Shown piece after piece: positions 24,346 to 38,339 of a stretch of 64,000 nucleotides of DNA. Position 1 is the first letter of the stretch. Each line of letters begins with the position of its first letter. Source of the DNA: Perkinsus olseni. Taxonomy: Eukaryota; Perkinsozoa; Perkinsida; Perkinsidae. A program made the translations under genes and the position numbers. A model generated the notes under the pieces. The model had not been told where the DNA came from. It made no database searches and was given only the letters and a program-made list of their open reading frames with translations. The DNA lies in contig JABANP010000114.1 in assembly GCA_013115135.1 (NCBI GenBank), positions 62,001-126,000 on the forward strand. The letters run 5' to 3'.

Positions 24346-25836
24346 CTAAGCTCACTGTAACATTCTGAGAGACCTCATGCCATTCTGAGAAAGGGCGCTT
24401 GAAGTTTATTTACATTTGGCAGATGCACAGGAACATGCCTACCTGGATGAAATGCAAAAGGGAGCGACGACTACTAAACCGCTGTCCCACGCTGTCACGT
24501 TCGGGTTCTGTCTGTTCGTTTCACGGCGAGCGTTCTGTCGGGAACCTTCTGTCTGCTATTTCCCCACCCCCACGCTGTCACAGGCGAGCACACGAAAACG
24601 TTCGTTTCATGCGAGGCCGAACTTTTCATTCAGCCCGCTCAGCCTACCGCAGATTTCGGGGCTCGAATTTCGGCGGGAGTACGTTCACGAGTGATCGTAC
24701 TGACGAGTCACGTACGAGTCACGTTAGGGGACCCCTCGAAATAAATACCCGCCAATCTTACCTACCACATCGCAGCCTACTCTTGAGCCAACCCAGCCTC
24801 TCACGATTCACCAGAGAAGAACCGGTAACCTCCCCGATTGACCCACTAACATGCGACCCCGGAAAAACGTGAAATATCCTCGGTATATTGTCAACATACA
24901 GAAGGCATAAAATACAACAAAGATTCTCTCATCGCCAGTTTTTCTTGTAGCTAACATCGATGCCCCTTGGCACACCCTCAGCCCTGCCATCCCTCTCAGC
25001 TCGGTGCTCTCGCTCTCGCTCGATGTTGTGGCTCGACATATCGTGGAACTGAGGGTGAACGAGGTCGTTACAGATGCCAGCGATGCCGCATACGGATGGC
25101 CATCTTATAGAAATACTCAACTCGGTTATAATAAACTTACAAAATGATACAACGGTTTTTGGAGAATACTCGGATCCCAATACGATGTAGGTTAAGAAAC
25201 TTCATGTGCATCATGACGCCACTGGCCATGAGACGCGATAGCCTCCGAGAAACAGCAAAAAGCTAAAATGTTGATTATTATCTTGTAAGGGCTTTATAAT
25301 AATAAACAGCGATCTATTAACCGCAAAATCTATATATATTCACACAGGGTCTACCTGCTCACAATAAGATAAGGTGTTGCTACTACAATAATAATGGATA
25401 CACCCTATATTAAATACTATACAGTTCACCAGAGGAAGGTGCGTAAGGCTCAACCACAACGTGAGAAGCGTTTCCTCTGCGTAAAACCAGATAACAACGA
25501 CAGAGCCGACAATCGCGGATCAGGTGGAACCACAGGTAAATTTCAGTCAACCCAGAGGAGACGCAAAAACTCGAATCATGCCGCTATATCCGATCGCACT
25601 TTTTCTAAGATTATTTCTCCCTCGTCGCCATCCTGTGCATCATAAAACGACATCATAATAATCAAATAAATATACAACAACGGCGTCAATGGATTCTCAC
25701 TCTCATTATCAGTACACCTTTCGAAGTTTATTGATGAATTCCCTTATTGAGCAAGTTATCTCAAAAAGGTGACTTGCATAACGGTTTGGTTCGCACTGTA
25801 GACGCTGCTGCGAGTGTCTCAGAAGTGCATCCCCGC
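24346..25836. other. Spacer between two minus-strand genes
   Basis: No gene I can support. An open plus-strand frame at 24399-24872 lacks resemblance to anything here. The minus-strand frame ending at 24929 (GVPRGIDVSYKKNWR) could be a stray terminal exon. 25260-25420 is AT-rich. Confidence 0.35.
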
Positions 25837-28972
<3,136 letters not shown>

Positions 28973-28980
28973 CGGTGACA

Positions 28981-29127
28981 GAGAATCTTTTCTGTGCGCA
29001 AAGATACACATGACCATTTTGCCGCCTATAAAGTCATAGAGAATCTTCCCTGTGCGCAAAGATACACATGACCATTTTGCCGCTTATAAAGTCATAGAGA
29101 ATCTTCCCTGTGCGCGAAGATACACAC
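28981..29127. repeat. 58-bp tandem repeat upstream of DNAJC8
   Basis: GAGAATCTT...GTGCGCAAAGATACACATGA recurs at 28981, 29039 and 29097 (2.5 copies, period 58). It abuts the start codon at 28972, so it is in the 5' UTR or core promoter. Confidence 0.9.
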
Positions 29128-29535
29128 GACTTGTCACTAGAAAATACGACGCACAACCAGGATACTAAAAAACACCTAAATTCTCCCGAGCCTTCACGGC
29201 CCGCCCTTCGAAGGAGAAGCGACGCCGAGGCAGTCCATGCTTTATCGAACAACCGAATCCCCACCTTCCACCGGTGGGCTATATTTGCTGATAAAGCATT
29301 CCACACTATCAGCGACGACGCAGATTAGTCTCCCTTCCCTAGAGCAGGCCCCGTCATTGCCCCTCTTCTTGCGGTGGTGCTATTAATAGCAATGAGTGAC
29401 AGCGCTATACAATCGCCCGCTTGAAGAGGAAGAACCTGTACCCTCGTGAATTGGCCAGCCTCCAAGACAACACTGAATGTATAATAGTATTGAAACGGCG
29501 TAGTCTTGTTGCCATCGTCATCAGGCGCACACAGT
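29128..29535. other. Short spacer between MCTS1 and DNAJC8
   Basis: Holds the DNAJC8 promoter and MCTS1 3' end. Open frames here are unsupported. Confidence 0.4.
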
Positions 29536-32258
29536 TTACAACGGCCTCGACGTCAGCTTCCACAGACCGTCGTTCAAGTAGTGAATATTCTCAATCGCAA
29601 TGCCTTGATTGGTCGATCTCCTGAAACAAACGAAACTGTCACAAAATTCACCCCGAAATTATACTGCAGAAACGTTCGCCCCAGAATTGCACGGAAACTT
29701 TCAACTGCGGGAAGAAACATCAAGGTACTCTCACTCTCTGAACCCCCCAGGACGCCGAGAGTGCGTATTGATTCGGAGACTCACAAATTCCCATACTATT
29801 TTCTTCAGGTCTAAGTACCCCTCGTAGCTCTCCCCACTACATCTCATCGGCCGACTGCAAAGTCCTCCCGATCGCACAGATGTGCTCCTTCCCCTCAGCG
29901 ATGATTGCCTGAAACATGGAAAGAGGTAAGAACTCCAACCTCCGCGACAGCCACCCGACCGTCGGCTTCGTAGAGAGTGAGAACCACTGCATTGTCTAAA
30001 TAACACAATCGAGCTGTGCTCATACTAGCTTCGCATTATCGATCCATTCTCTCAACCACCCCACTTTCTATCTGTCTATCTCGTTCATTATGAGCCCAAT
30101 CTGCTTATGTTGTGTTCTAAAGCTACACCTACTGCAACGAGATAGTGCACATGGGAGCACAGGGGGCCAATGCGAGTTGCGCATTCATGATCATCACGTT
30201 CATGGCTTGGAGGGCACGAAGGATCGATTGCATCAAGAGTCTTTCGTGGATCCTTTTGTGGATTACAGTTGGCCCGTCTGCCAACTCGTCAGCAGCAGCT
30301 CAACTATTATCTGATATCTGTATTGACTTTGGGATTGTGTTACTAGAGTCACTGGCATCGACTACGTATAGTATCAATCGACGACTCGATCACGACGTTG
30401 AAGATATCCGCCCACAACTTTCTATCTGCTCTATCTCGTTCCTTACGAGCTCAATCTACTTATCTTGTGTTCTAAAGCTACACCTACTGCAACGAGATAG
30501 TGCAGCACTTCAACCATACGAACAACCTCATGCACACAATACATGTATACGATCACACCCTCTAACTACAACCGACTCTGGCAACCATTTCTCTAGGGTT
30601 CTTCAATGTTTGGATTGTATCCTCATCATCAGTGAAGTGAAGAAAAAGCAGCTCTATTTCAGTACACCACCGCCTAACCCACGATGAGAGCTTTCGCTAG
30701 AAGCCGTAACTCGTCCGCAACAAGGAATTATGAGGGGTGGACCCTTTCAAGGTCGCCCCCATCTATCGTTATCTTTATTTTCTTTCTATATATACTAGTT
30801 ACTTACATTCACTATTAAACACTCTCACGTTATATCGAGCCCGTCTCTCGCGAGAAACAGCTTTTCTCGAGAAGTAAGTCCATCACTTCGCCATCAACCA
30901 CGAGCGTTCATCGCGCAATGTCGCGACAGATACTTCACTAACTTCGCAAGACCTCCCGATATACGCCAGCGAATGGGTTATTCTGGTAAATGACCGAACT
31001 GCTGCTCGTTTCATCCGCGCCATTTGAACAATCATCTCGGACGAAAACAGCTCGACCGGTCGAAGATCCACATCGGGATGACTATTACAACTATCTGGTC
31101 CTTCTCCAGATGCTGCGGGAGAGCGCCTCCTGGACTCGTCAAACCAGGGCGTCATTATATTCGCGCCTGAACACGACAACAACAAAAATGAAGAAATATC
31201 GATGCCAAATACACTCTTAAGTTCTTCACGTCTCAAGTCAACTAGAAACTACCTTACGAATGGCCGACCATCTCTACGCATTTCCCACAAACCAATCAGA
31301 ATTCACCAATTTCGCCTTCGGTCCACCGGTTGATCAGCAGTTAAGGATGATGATGACAATCCACGCGACACAGAGACTCCAAAGAAGGGCTTGCCTGCCT
31401 CGATCGGAGTTTTACATGTTAGCGTTGGTCTAGTAGTTTCCAAGTTCATCACAATCACGCTGGAAATTTTCGTGAGAAATTTTCCAAGTCACTACCTTTC
31501 AATACAAACCGAATTGCACCGCGATCAACTCGTACCAACGGCATCATCGTGGGGACTGAAAAGACATATGCGTACGATCCCTCATACCGCTCCTTCCCCA
31601 ACTCCTACATCTGTGCAACGTCCTTAGGGTGGGGATCCAGGGACCATCTCTGAGCTGGAAGAACAAGACTTCGCCATTAACGGCGAACATCTGAACGTGG
31701 TCCTTGCTGAAAAAGGCAGCAAGAACATCGGCAGCAGCAGCACCAGGACCCGACATACTGCATTAAAAATGACATTTACTTACGAGATACTCAACGACCA
31801 TTCACTCCCAGAGTGATGCAACTGCGGGTTTTTGACATCTTCCTACCGCTCATTTCTCGAAGCGATCAATACGCCATCAATTCTATCTTCGACGGGGCTC
31901 CATCCACGTCGATAGTCCACTTTTCTGACACCTCTAGCCACCATCAGCTATTTGCTGGCAGACGGCTACTATACTCCCTCCACACACTTTCTCGCAGGTG
32001 GTTGTTATTACACAACTGACCGCAATCAAACCCGACAACTCCAACGACAATTTTCCACGAATTTTCTGACACCTCTAGCTACACCCCAACCCTTACCATT
32101 TCACCAAAACATTCTGAGCTTTCTTAGGAAAGAGACCAGGCGCACACTCTTCCATCCGCGGATAGTCTTCCACCACGCTGGACTTCACGCCTCGAGCCAC
32201 TGACGATTTGGCCTGGTTCTGCGTCGGAGATATCGCTCTCTGTAAACGACTTGAACAT
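29536..32258 (-). CDS. MCTS1: MCTS1 (MCT-1) homologue, translation re-initiation factor
   Basis: Six exons: 32097-32258 (starts MFKSFTES), 31609-31706 (CKDHVQMFAVNGEVLFF across the junction), 31496-31555 (VDRGAIRFVLKG), 31089-31166 (GANIMTPW, GGALPQHLEKDQIV), 29841-29908 (AIIAEGKEHICAIGRTLQ) and 29536-29620 (GIAIENIHYLNDGLWKL). Intron phases agree throughout. Together they give 182 residues against 181 in human MCT-1, covering the N-terminal domain and the PUA domain that binds tRNA/40S and partners DENR. Two exons each contain exactly one base too many: near 32225, between SDIS and TQNQAKSS, and near 31131, between FDES and GGALPQ. Without those two bases the whole gene is in frame. Intron 4 (1.18 kb) carries two copies of a 70-bp hairpin repeat. 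Confidence 0.9.
30076..30145. mobile_element. 70-bp hairpin-ended repeat, copy 1
   Basis: Begins CTATCTCGTT and ends AACGAGATAG, a perfect 10-bp inverted repeat. A second copy lies at 30431-30500 in the same orientation, with homology extending some bases to the left. It may be a small MITE or a structured intronic duplication; it lies inside MCTS1 intron 4. Confidence 0.6.
30431..30500. mobile_element. 70-bp hairpin-ended repeat, copy 2
   Basis: Same ends and same length as the copy 355 bp to the left; differs by a few substitutions in the middle (CTTACGAGCTCAATCTAC instead of ATTATGAGCCCAATCTGC). No clear target duplication. Confidence 0.6.
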
Positions 32259-34762
32259 GATAGACAGTAAGTAACGAACTGTGGATGGAGCAGGGACGTG
32301 TGGGAGAGTTGTCCAAATCGTGGCATTGTGTTGGCATGAACCACCATCTATGAGTCGATCAGCGCCATCACCATCACTCGCACTTGAATTATGCCACATG
32401 CAACAAGGGGTGACGTGTGATGCTAGTAGTAAGGATGAGAATGCAGACTCCGTTGACTGCCTGAAAGCGGGTCTCACATCAGACACAGCCCCCAAGCATG
32501 AACTGGAGATCCGTTCGCTCATAACGTGGAGCTTTCTCAGCTGCTCACAACGGCTCCAAGAGAGTTCTCGTCATCAGTCTCCTTGTCGAGGGCTTGCACG
32601 CCCGCTTCGAACTCATATACCCGAATTTTCATATATCACCATTCGTCCACGACGTAGTGTGCCGGCCCAGAGCGCCCCAATCAAAACGGAGATCCTCCCA
32701 CGGGCATAGCACACCTTGTCAGACCCATACGATGAGATGAAGAAAACCTCATAGTCGCCTCCGTCAACGAACCAAGCAGCCGCCTCAGAGAAAATCAACT
32801 CTCCTCTCCCACAGAAACAGTACGACGACACCATCGAACATGCTACAGGGCTCACTCAAAGTTTCTCAACATCACTCGGTGGGAAGGATACCGGCGTCCC
32901 GAGCGTCTCGTATCAGCTCCATCAGCTCAGCGCGTTCCCTCTGTGAAAAAGAATTATTCGGAGGAGAGCTGGGATGGAGTTATTACCTCTTTTTTCACGT
33001 AGTGCAGCCACGCCCGATGGACGGACTCGTTCCAGGAGCTTGCCACACTGCCAACCATGTAGAAAATTACACCTGAAAATTTACGAAAAATTTGGTATTA
33101 CACAAAAAAATGAAATTTTCCGATTAGAGAAAACATTGAGTCTCTTCACTTACCGAATAGACCAGTCACCGTGACACGCCAACAGAAGTTCCAAAAATAC
33201 TGCCGACGGATGTAGAAGGCCGCCCAGTTAACCATCAGGGAAGAGTGGATAAAGGGCCTCCTATTGGCTGCGATGAAACTGGCTCACAGGACTACGGCGG
33301 CGCGGAACAATCTCCGGACGGGCGCTAATTTTTCTCTCATCGGCGCTAAACTTCCTCTGCTTGGCGCTATTCTTTCTCACATTGGCGCTATTCTTTCTAA
33401 TGTTGGGCAATTCCATTTTTCTGAGGACTTCCGGTATCCTGAGGATAGCTTCGGAGCTCGCCTTACACTACACAGGTCCCCCAGCATCAAGGGTGATCCT
33501 CTAATGAAAAAAAAAAGGAGTTCGCGATACGCTATACGGTGTCCCTAGACTCCGGAAGTCATCGCGTGTACCACGAGAGCACGCGTACACTCGTTGTGTC
33601 GCACGCGTATCTCTGTCTCCCTCGCGCGTGTGTCCCACTGTTGTTAGGGAACCCTACGCTCCGACGATTTCCCCTCCAAGAAAACCCTGGCTCGTTTTCT
33701 CTACGCAGGAAACGTGGCAGCTCTAACGAATCCCAATTCGGAAGTTAAGGTTCGTCGGCTGGTTAAGGCTGTTGATAAACGTTTCACTTGTGATCCGTAA
33801 AATCTACCATGATAGTCGTGTGTCTACTATGTGACACGTGTATAATTCCGTTTGCACTCAAAAACAAGCCGGACGTTCATCTATGTCGATGTAGCGGTGC
33901 AAGTGCACAACTATGGGTCCTAAGCCTAGCTTGACGCTAGTTGATGACTTTATCAGTGTTACTATTGGTAGAATCCCAGGATGACTTCAGTTTCCCTAAT
34001 GGTTACCAGTCAACAACCAGCATAATAAAAAGACAACGCCCGCAAGTACCACGGGAGTTCCCGCCGGTTTGCAGCGAGGTCGTGGGATAAGTACGCGCGG
34101 GGTGGTTGGCGTCAAATTGTTCCACGTGAGCACCATTGTCCCTGACCTCGGTGATAATTTCTCAGACCATTTTCTGCTCGTTTTACGGCGATTCTGCAAT
34201 CATAGCAGAACTTCTGCTTATGAGTAAGTTCCTCGGACTCGGTTAATTGCAGTAACCGAGCCGAGAAAGTTCGTGAATAGCGTTTATAGAAGGAAGGTTA
34301 GGTTTGGGCTCGCTTGGAGTATGTTATACAGCGAGAGCCTCCTAGACGAGAGCTCATCAAACGTGGGGAAGTCAGGAGGAACCATTCATCCTAAGAATCT
34401 TAGGATGCTCGTGACGCTGCGTTCGAGTTAGCGGATCATACACTGGAGAAGTGGGGATTTCTGATCACGGGTGATTCCCGAAATCCAAGAAAGCATCCTC
34501 GGGGACCTGGTTGGCATGGGTAAGAATTCTACAACGTTCTCTGTAGTACTGTGAGTCAGAGGCAACCCATACGAGGGCAATATGTGCTGATAAGCAATTC
34601 ACTTGAGGTCTTCAAGTTGAGGGGATTCACGAGGAGATCAACTCTCCTGCCGCTCTCCTGAGGAGATTCACTTGTTAACGCAACCACGTTCAGTGTGTGT
34701 GGAAAAATACGGGTTGTCGTCAGTAGAAGGTATTAATGGAAAACGTAAAGTACATATAATCC
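32259..34762. other. Gene-poor stretch upstream of MCTS1
   Basis: Open frames at 32281-32709, 32840-33174 and 33539-33748 have no recognised motif, splice pattern or paralogue. A 21-bp repeat sits at 33321-33404. The housekeeping block ends here and the accessory region begins. Confidence 0.4.
33321..33404. repeat. 21-bp tandem repeat, four copies
   Basis: GGCGCTA followed by a TTTCTC-like run starts at 33321, 33342, 33363 and 33384. Being seven codons long it keeps frame on the plus strand (LIGA, LLGA, HIGA, NVG), but the surrounding frame is unsupported. Confidence 0.9.
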
Positions 34763-34966
34763 TCATAGGAGAATTGTCGGCCTCTTGTAACAGAAACAGT
34801 TGAATGTAACGCAGTTGCACTCTTCTGCTGAGCATCCGGAGCATCCTCCGCCGAGGGTGTTCCCGCCAAGTTTTCGTGAAAGCAGGGGACTGTCTTGCGG
34901 GACGATCTCTTGGACACTAAAGGCAGCCATTAAAGTCGCGGCCATTACCAAGATAGCGGAGCGCAT
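34763..34966 (-). CDS. Small secreted six-cysteine peptide, member 1
   Basis: 67 residues. The N-terminus MRSAILVMAATLMAAFS is a typical signal peptide and resembles the other members. The C-terminal domain reads GGGCSGCSAEECNCVTFNC then FC, giving C-x2-C-x4-C-x-C-x4-C-x-C. It is the only member with a nine-residue tail after the last cysteine (ending RPTILL). Probably exported and disulfide-folded. Function unknown; six close cysteines would suit a protease inhibitor, an antimicrobial or signalling peptide, or a host-interaction factor, and nothing in the sequence chooses among these. Confidence 0.7.
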   Translation of the reverse strand: MRSAILVMAATLMAAFSVQEIVPQDSPLLSRKLGGNTLGGGCSGCSAEECNCVTFNCFCYKRPTILL

Positions 34967-35046
34967 GAGTATTGGAAAACGGAAATATTAAGTGTCGTAA
35001 AAACTGCGAAAGGATGAATGTTGTCGTCAGTGAAAAACGGAGCAAT

Positions 35047-35530
35047 GGAGATGCACCCGTAAAACGCGTAAAACAGTTTTACGCGAAGTGTTTCACGCGT
35101 AAAACGCGATGTGTTGTGTAGTGATACCACTTCGCGGTATGACGCGCGCGTTTAACGCCATAACGCGTTAAACGGCAACGCCATAACGAGGTATAACGCG
35201 TACTACGCGTTACTGCGGTAGAAAAACGCGTATAACACAACGCGTTGCGGCGGTTCGCACCTATTCTTCCACTGCCGAATCCGACATTAACTTAAACACA
35301 GCTCAGCGGACTCACGTGACTTGATAGTTTCTCGTATGTCGATACCTTCCCGTTGTGTTCCACGTTCAGTGCTCAACATTACGCTTGGCGTTATCATAAC
35401 GCGTTATACATATCGCGTTATGAGCCCATTTCGCGTTTTACGCGTTATACTCTGACTTTATGCTCATAACGCGTTGTGTTTTTCGTAACGCGTGAAACAC
35501 CCGCGTTTCACACAACACGGGTGCATCTCC
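35047..35530. mobile_element. AACGCG-rich TIR element, copy 1 (484 bp)
   Basis: Bounded by a perfect 14-bp terminal inverted repeat (GGAGATGCACCCGT at the left, its complement at the right) and flanked by AAT on both sides (35044-35046 and 35531-35533). The inside is dense in AACGCG/CGCGTT variants and has no long open frame, so it would be non-autonomous. It shares inner blocks (CGCGAAGTG, ACTTCGCG, ATGACGCGCGCG) with the element at 42218-42803. Confidence 0.8.
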
Positions 35531-35533
35531 AAT

Positions 35534-36559
35534 GAACAGCAGGTCATCGCGTGGACGTCACGTCACACCCACAGCAGAGAGACAGTCTCGCGTGGTGGAG
35601 ACAAATCGGTGCTCATGGAGCAGCCACTGCAAGGTGGCGCGCTACTCCCACAACGATGCCACGCGGATCCATGTCTACGCGACACGAGGATGTCCTTGGT
35701 CCACGCGTCACCCGTGTGTTGTCCCGCCTGAGGAGGGTCCAGGATGTGCACTATAGTGACAACGATCTCTGAGCCCCGTCTCAAATACCCACACTGTCCT
35801 TAGTTACAGTGCAGTTGCTTTCGAGATGTCGGGCCGGAAACACCAGCGTGATTCGGCCATAGTGACCTTTGCAAGGTCACTATGGGAACAGTACTTTGGA
35901 CCCATGGAGATGCTTGTTAAGACGGAGCAAACTCGATAAGCGAGCGACACCCCGGAACTTCCGGGCCGGAAGTGCACACGCTTCACGCTTTCTAGGGTTA
36001 GTTCACATCCAGTCCCATGACCCCAGGATGCTCTGGTTAGCAGGTCGATTGCACGCAGGCAGTCCGTATAGATCAGGGTAGTCCGAATGCACGAGCGTGC
36101 ATGTGACGAGTTCTACAGTGTGTAGGACGCGAGTTCAGCCTGGAGAGGAGTGCAATGTACTGGCAGCTAAAATGCCACTTCCGACAGGCTCACAGCTCTT
36201 TTCGGCAAAAGGTTCTCGCGTCACTCAGAGTGACTATTAGTCATTCCAGGGTGGCGAAGAGTGGCTCTTCAAGAGTCTCTCCATATTATGGAGCCCGTAA
36301 CTCTCGAGAGGTGGCCATCACTAAATTAATGGCACCAATAGTCTTTCAACAAAATCGCCTGTTGTGAACTAAGACCCTGGAACGCGTAGCACTGTCGCCC
36401 GAAACGCGAAAATGGGGAATTGCGCATCGCGATCAACCGTGTTAACTCGCGATCAATGTGTCAACTGCGGAGCAGTGATCATCCCGCGCTAGTGTCGCGC
36501 TAGGCTGGATCCATTTTTCGCGGAGTATTTCACTACTCATGATGAACACAAGCGTTTAA
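35534..36559. other. Spacer with remnants of AACGCG sequence
   Basis: No supported gene. Overlapping frames at 35492-35784 are open on several frames because of composition. CGCGATCAA-type motifs at 36400-36480 look like decayed element sequence. Confidence 0.35.
35857..35885. repeat. 11-bp perfect hairpin
   Basis: CCATAGTGACC, a seven-base loop TTTGCAA, then GGTCACTATGG. Isolated; no gene or element boundary coincides with it. Confidence 0.7.
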
Positions 36560-36579
36560 CATATCACGGGTGAAACTCC
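36560..36579. mobile_element. Solo right end of the AACGCG element
   Basis: ACGGGTGAAACTCC followed by ATT matches the right terminus of the element at 42218-42803 and occupies the same paralogous site. No matching left terminus was found, so this is a truncated copy. Confidence 0.65.
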
Positions 36580-37134
36580 ATTTGACCTGTTCGGTGGACT
36601 GAACACAGCACTATCCTGAATGGAGGAGGAGACTTGAATGCGGAATTGTCAGACTCCGACGATCGAAGAGCACCGCGATCAAATCTAGTCCAGGCCATCT
36701 ACGGCCCGAATGAAAAGGTGAAAAACAGACTAACGGCCATAGCTCGGCCCGAGCAAAACACTCGCACCATTCAAAGCGTGAACACAGACGAATAACCACG
36801 ATTGGTGTTGATATAAACTTTTCTGACAAGTGAATATTACATACTGAACGGAGCTATGCCACCACATGTAGAGCCCCTACAGTAGAGGGAGCATTTCTTG
36901 ATTGTTGCCTCATTTCAGAACCGCCATCGGCGAGGATTTGGGCAACTGGGTGAAATCATAGCAGCGCTGTCTGATAGGTTGTCCAATGTTAAGCAAGGCG
37001 GACAACCGAGCGTACAGATAGAACCTCGGGCTACAGGAGGGACTCCACATTCTCGCAACATCCATGGACAGGAACTCCCCATTGGAGAGGTTTTGAAATA
37101 TCCCCGATGAATGCCGAGAGGATGAATAACACTT

Positions 37135-37291
37135 TCATAGGCAACGGCAGCCGTGTGTATCGCAGCCACAGTGGTAACCAGAAGGGCAGTCATCGCATCC
37201 GCCCAACTTGAGATTGTCCGGGGAGGGCATCAACTTTAAGACCGAAGGTGGCCATGAAGGTAGCAGCGACCATGAGGATAGCGAAGCGCAT
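37135..37291 (-). pseudogene. Six-cysteine peptide, member 2, frameshifted
   Basis: Starts MRFAILMVAATFMATFGLKV like its relatives, then the frame closes at RMR-stop. One base later the frame reads LKLGGCDDCPSGYHCGCDTH and GCRCL-stop, the expected cysteine domain. Between conserved GTTGATGCC and GGCGGATGC it has one base more than the intact copy at 48034-48192 (31 against 30 counted from GTT to GGC). Judged a pseudogene unless the base is a sequencing error. Confidence 0.75.
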
Positions 37292-38339
37292 TGAGGGAGA
37301 AGACAGGGGCTGTCGTAGAGCTGAAGAACAAATATGTCGCGGGTGCTGTTACCCTGGCACAGCAGGCTGGCGAGCCTACTAGCCGCCGCCGGAGATTCCG
37401 AGGCAGAAGCAAATACACTGGCCGAGAAAGATTGTCTATCCGGTCTCTCGGTATGAGCTGCCTTCAACGAGGCAGAGAGAGCCGCTGCTGGACATACGAA
37501 GCATGAGCTCAGGACCTTCCCTCTCCACGATTACTCTAAACCCACCGCATTCTCCCTAGCGCTTTCGTGCAGATGAAGTACGTTACGAGCTAGAAGTACG
37601 TCACGTCACTCTAGCTCGTAATGGGACAGCGCAACTACAGGGGGAAGTGAGTTGATAGTCATTCTCTGCTGGAGAGCCGTGTCAACTCATCAAAGGAGAT
37701 ACGCCAGGAGTGGTGAACTGCGAACCAATTGAATGGACTAGTAACGATGGCTGCCTACTTCGTGTGAACACGGCTCGGCAAGTGACGTCAGGAATTCTCG
37801 TACGCGAGTCCGAGTTTGCCGATGTCCCCTACCCCGCGAGGTACATGACCACATCGTTGTAGTGTGCTGAGTCATTCTAGTTATCATGCTGTGGCCACAC
37901 TCAAGTCCACATCGTTTGGCCGGCAGTGAGGCGTGAGAGATTGGAGCCCTACCATGTGGCCGGGTTACTGGACGATCAACGGGCGTACACGGGTATTTGC
38001 TGTCCCATCCACACCTGATCTGGGTGAGCATGCGTGCTTCATATCAACTGTGGTGCCAACCCTTTGCTTTGCAAGCGTGAAGTGACCGGCCTGACCATGA
38101 ATATTTGGCGACCCACAAGAGAGCGGTTTCCGCTTAGCGACACATCGAACGTTAACACAGCCGGCTTACCATTGCCGAGTTAAGTATCTCCATCTCAGTT
38201 TATTGGAATCGCGTTTAGTTGAGCTGCAGCTCAGCTTGTGAGTCACAGGATTGTCCCTCGACCACAATCAAACCCGTCCAACTTGGACGGTCCAAGCAAT
38301 TTTTTCCACCTAGGGCTGGTGTTCTGTGAATGGCGCCGT

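Noticed and set aside
24399..24872. 157-residue plus-strand frame
   Set aside because: Ser/Arg-rich with no motif, no splice partner, and placed in a promoter region.
31544..31756. MCTS1 starting at MSGPGAAAADVLAAFF
   Set aside because: That segment is intron; a TTTTTCAG acceptor inside it joins in phase to the real first exon at 32097-32258, which starts MFKSF as in MCT-1.
35492..35784. Several overlapping 60-80 residue frames
   Set aside because: Open on several frames and both strands at once; no homology or signal peptide.
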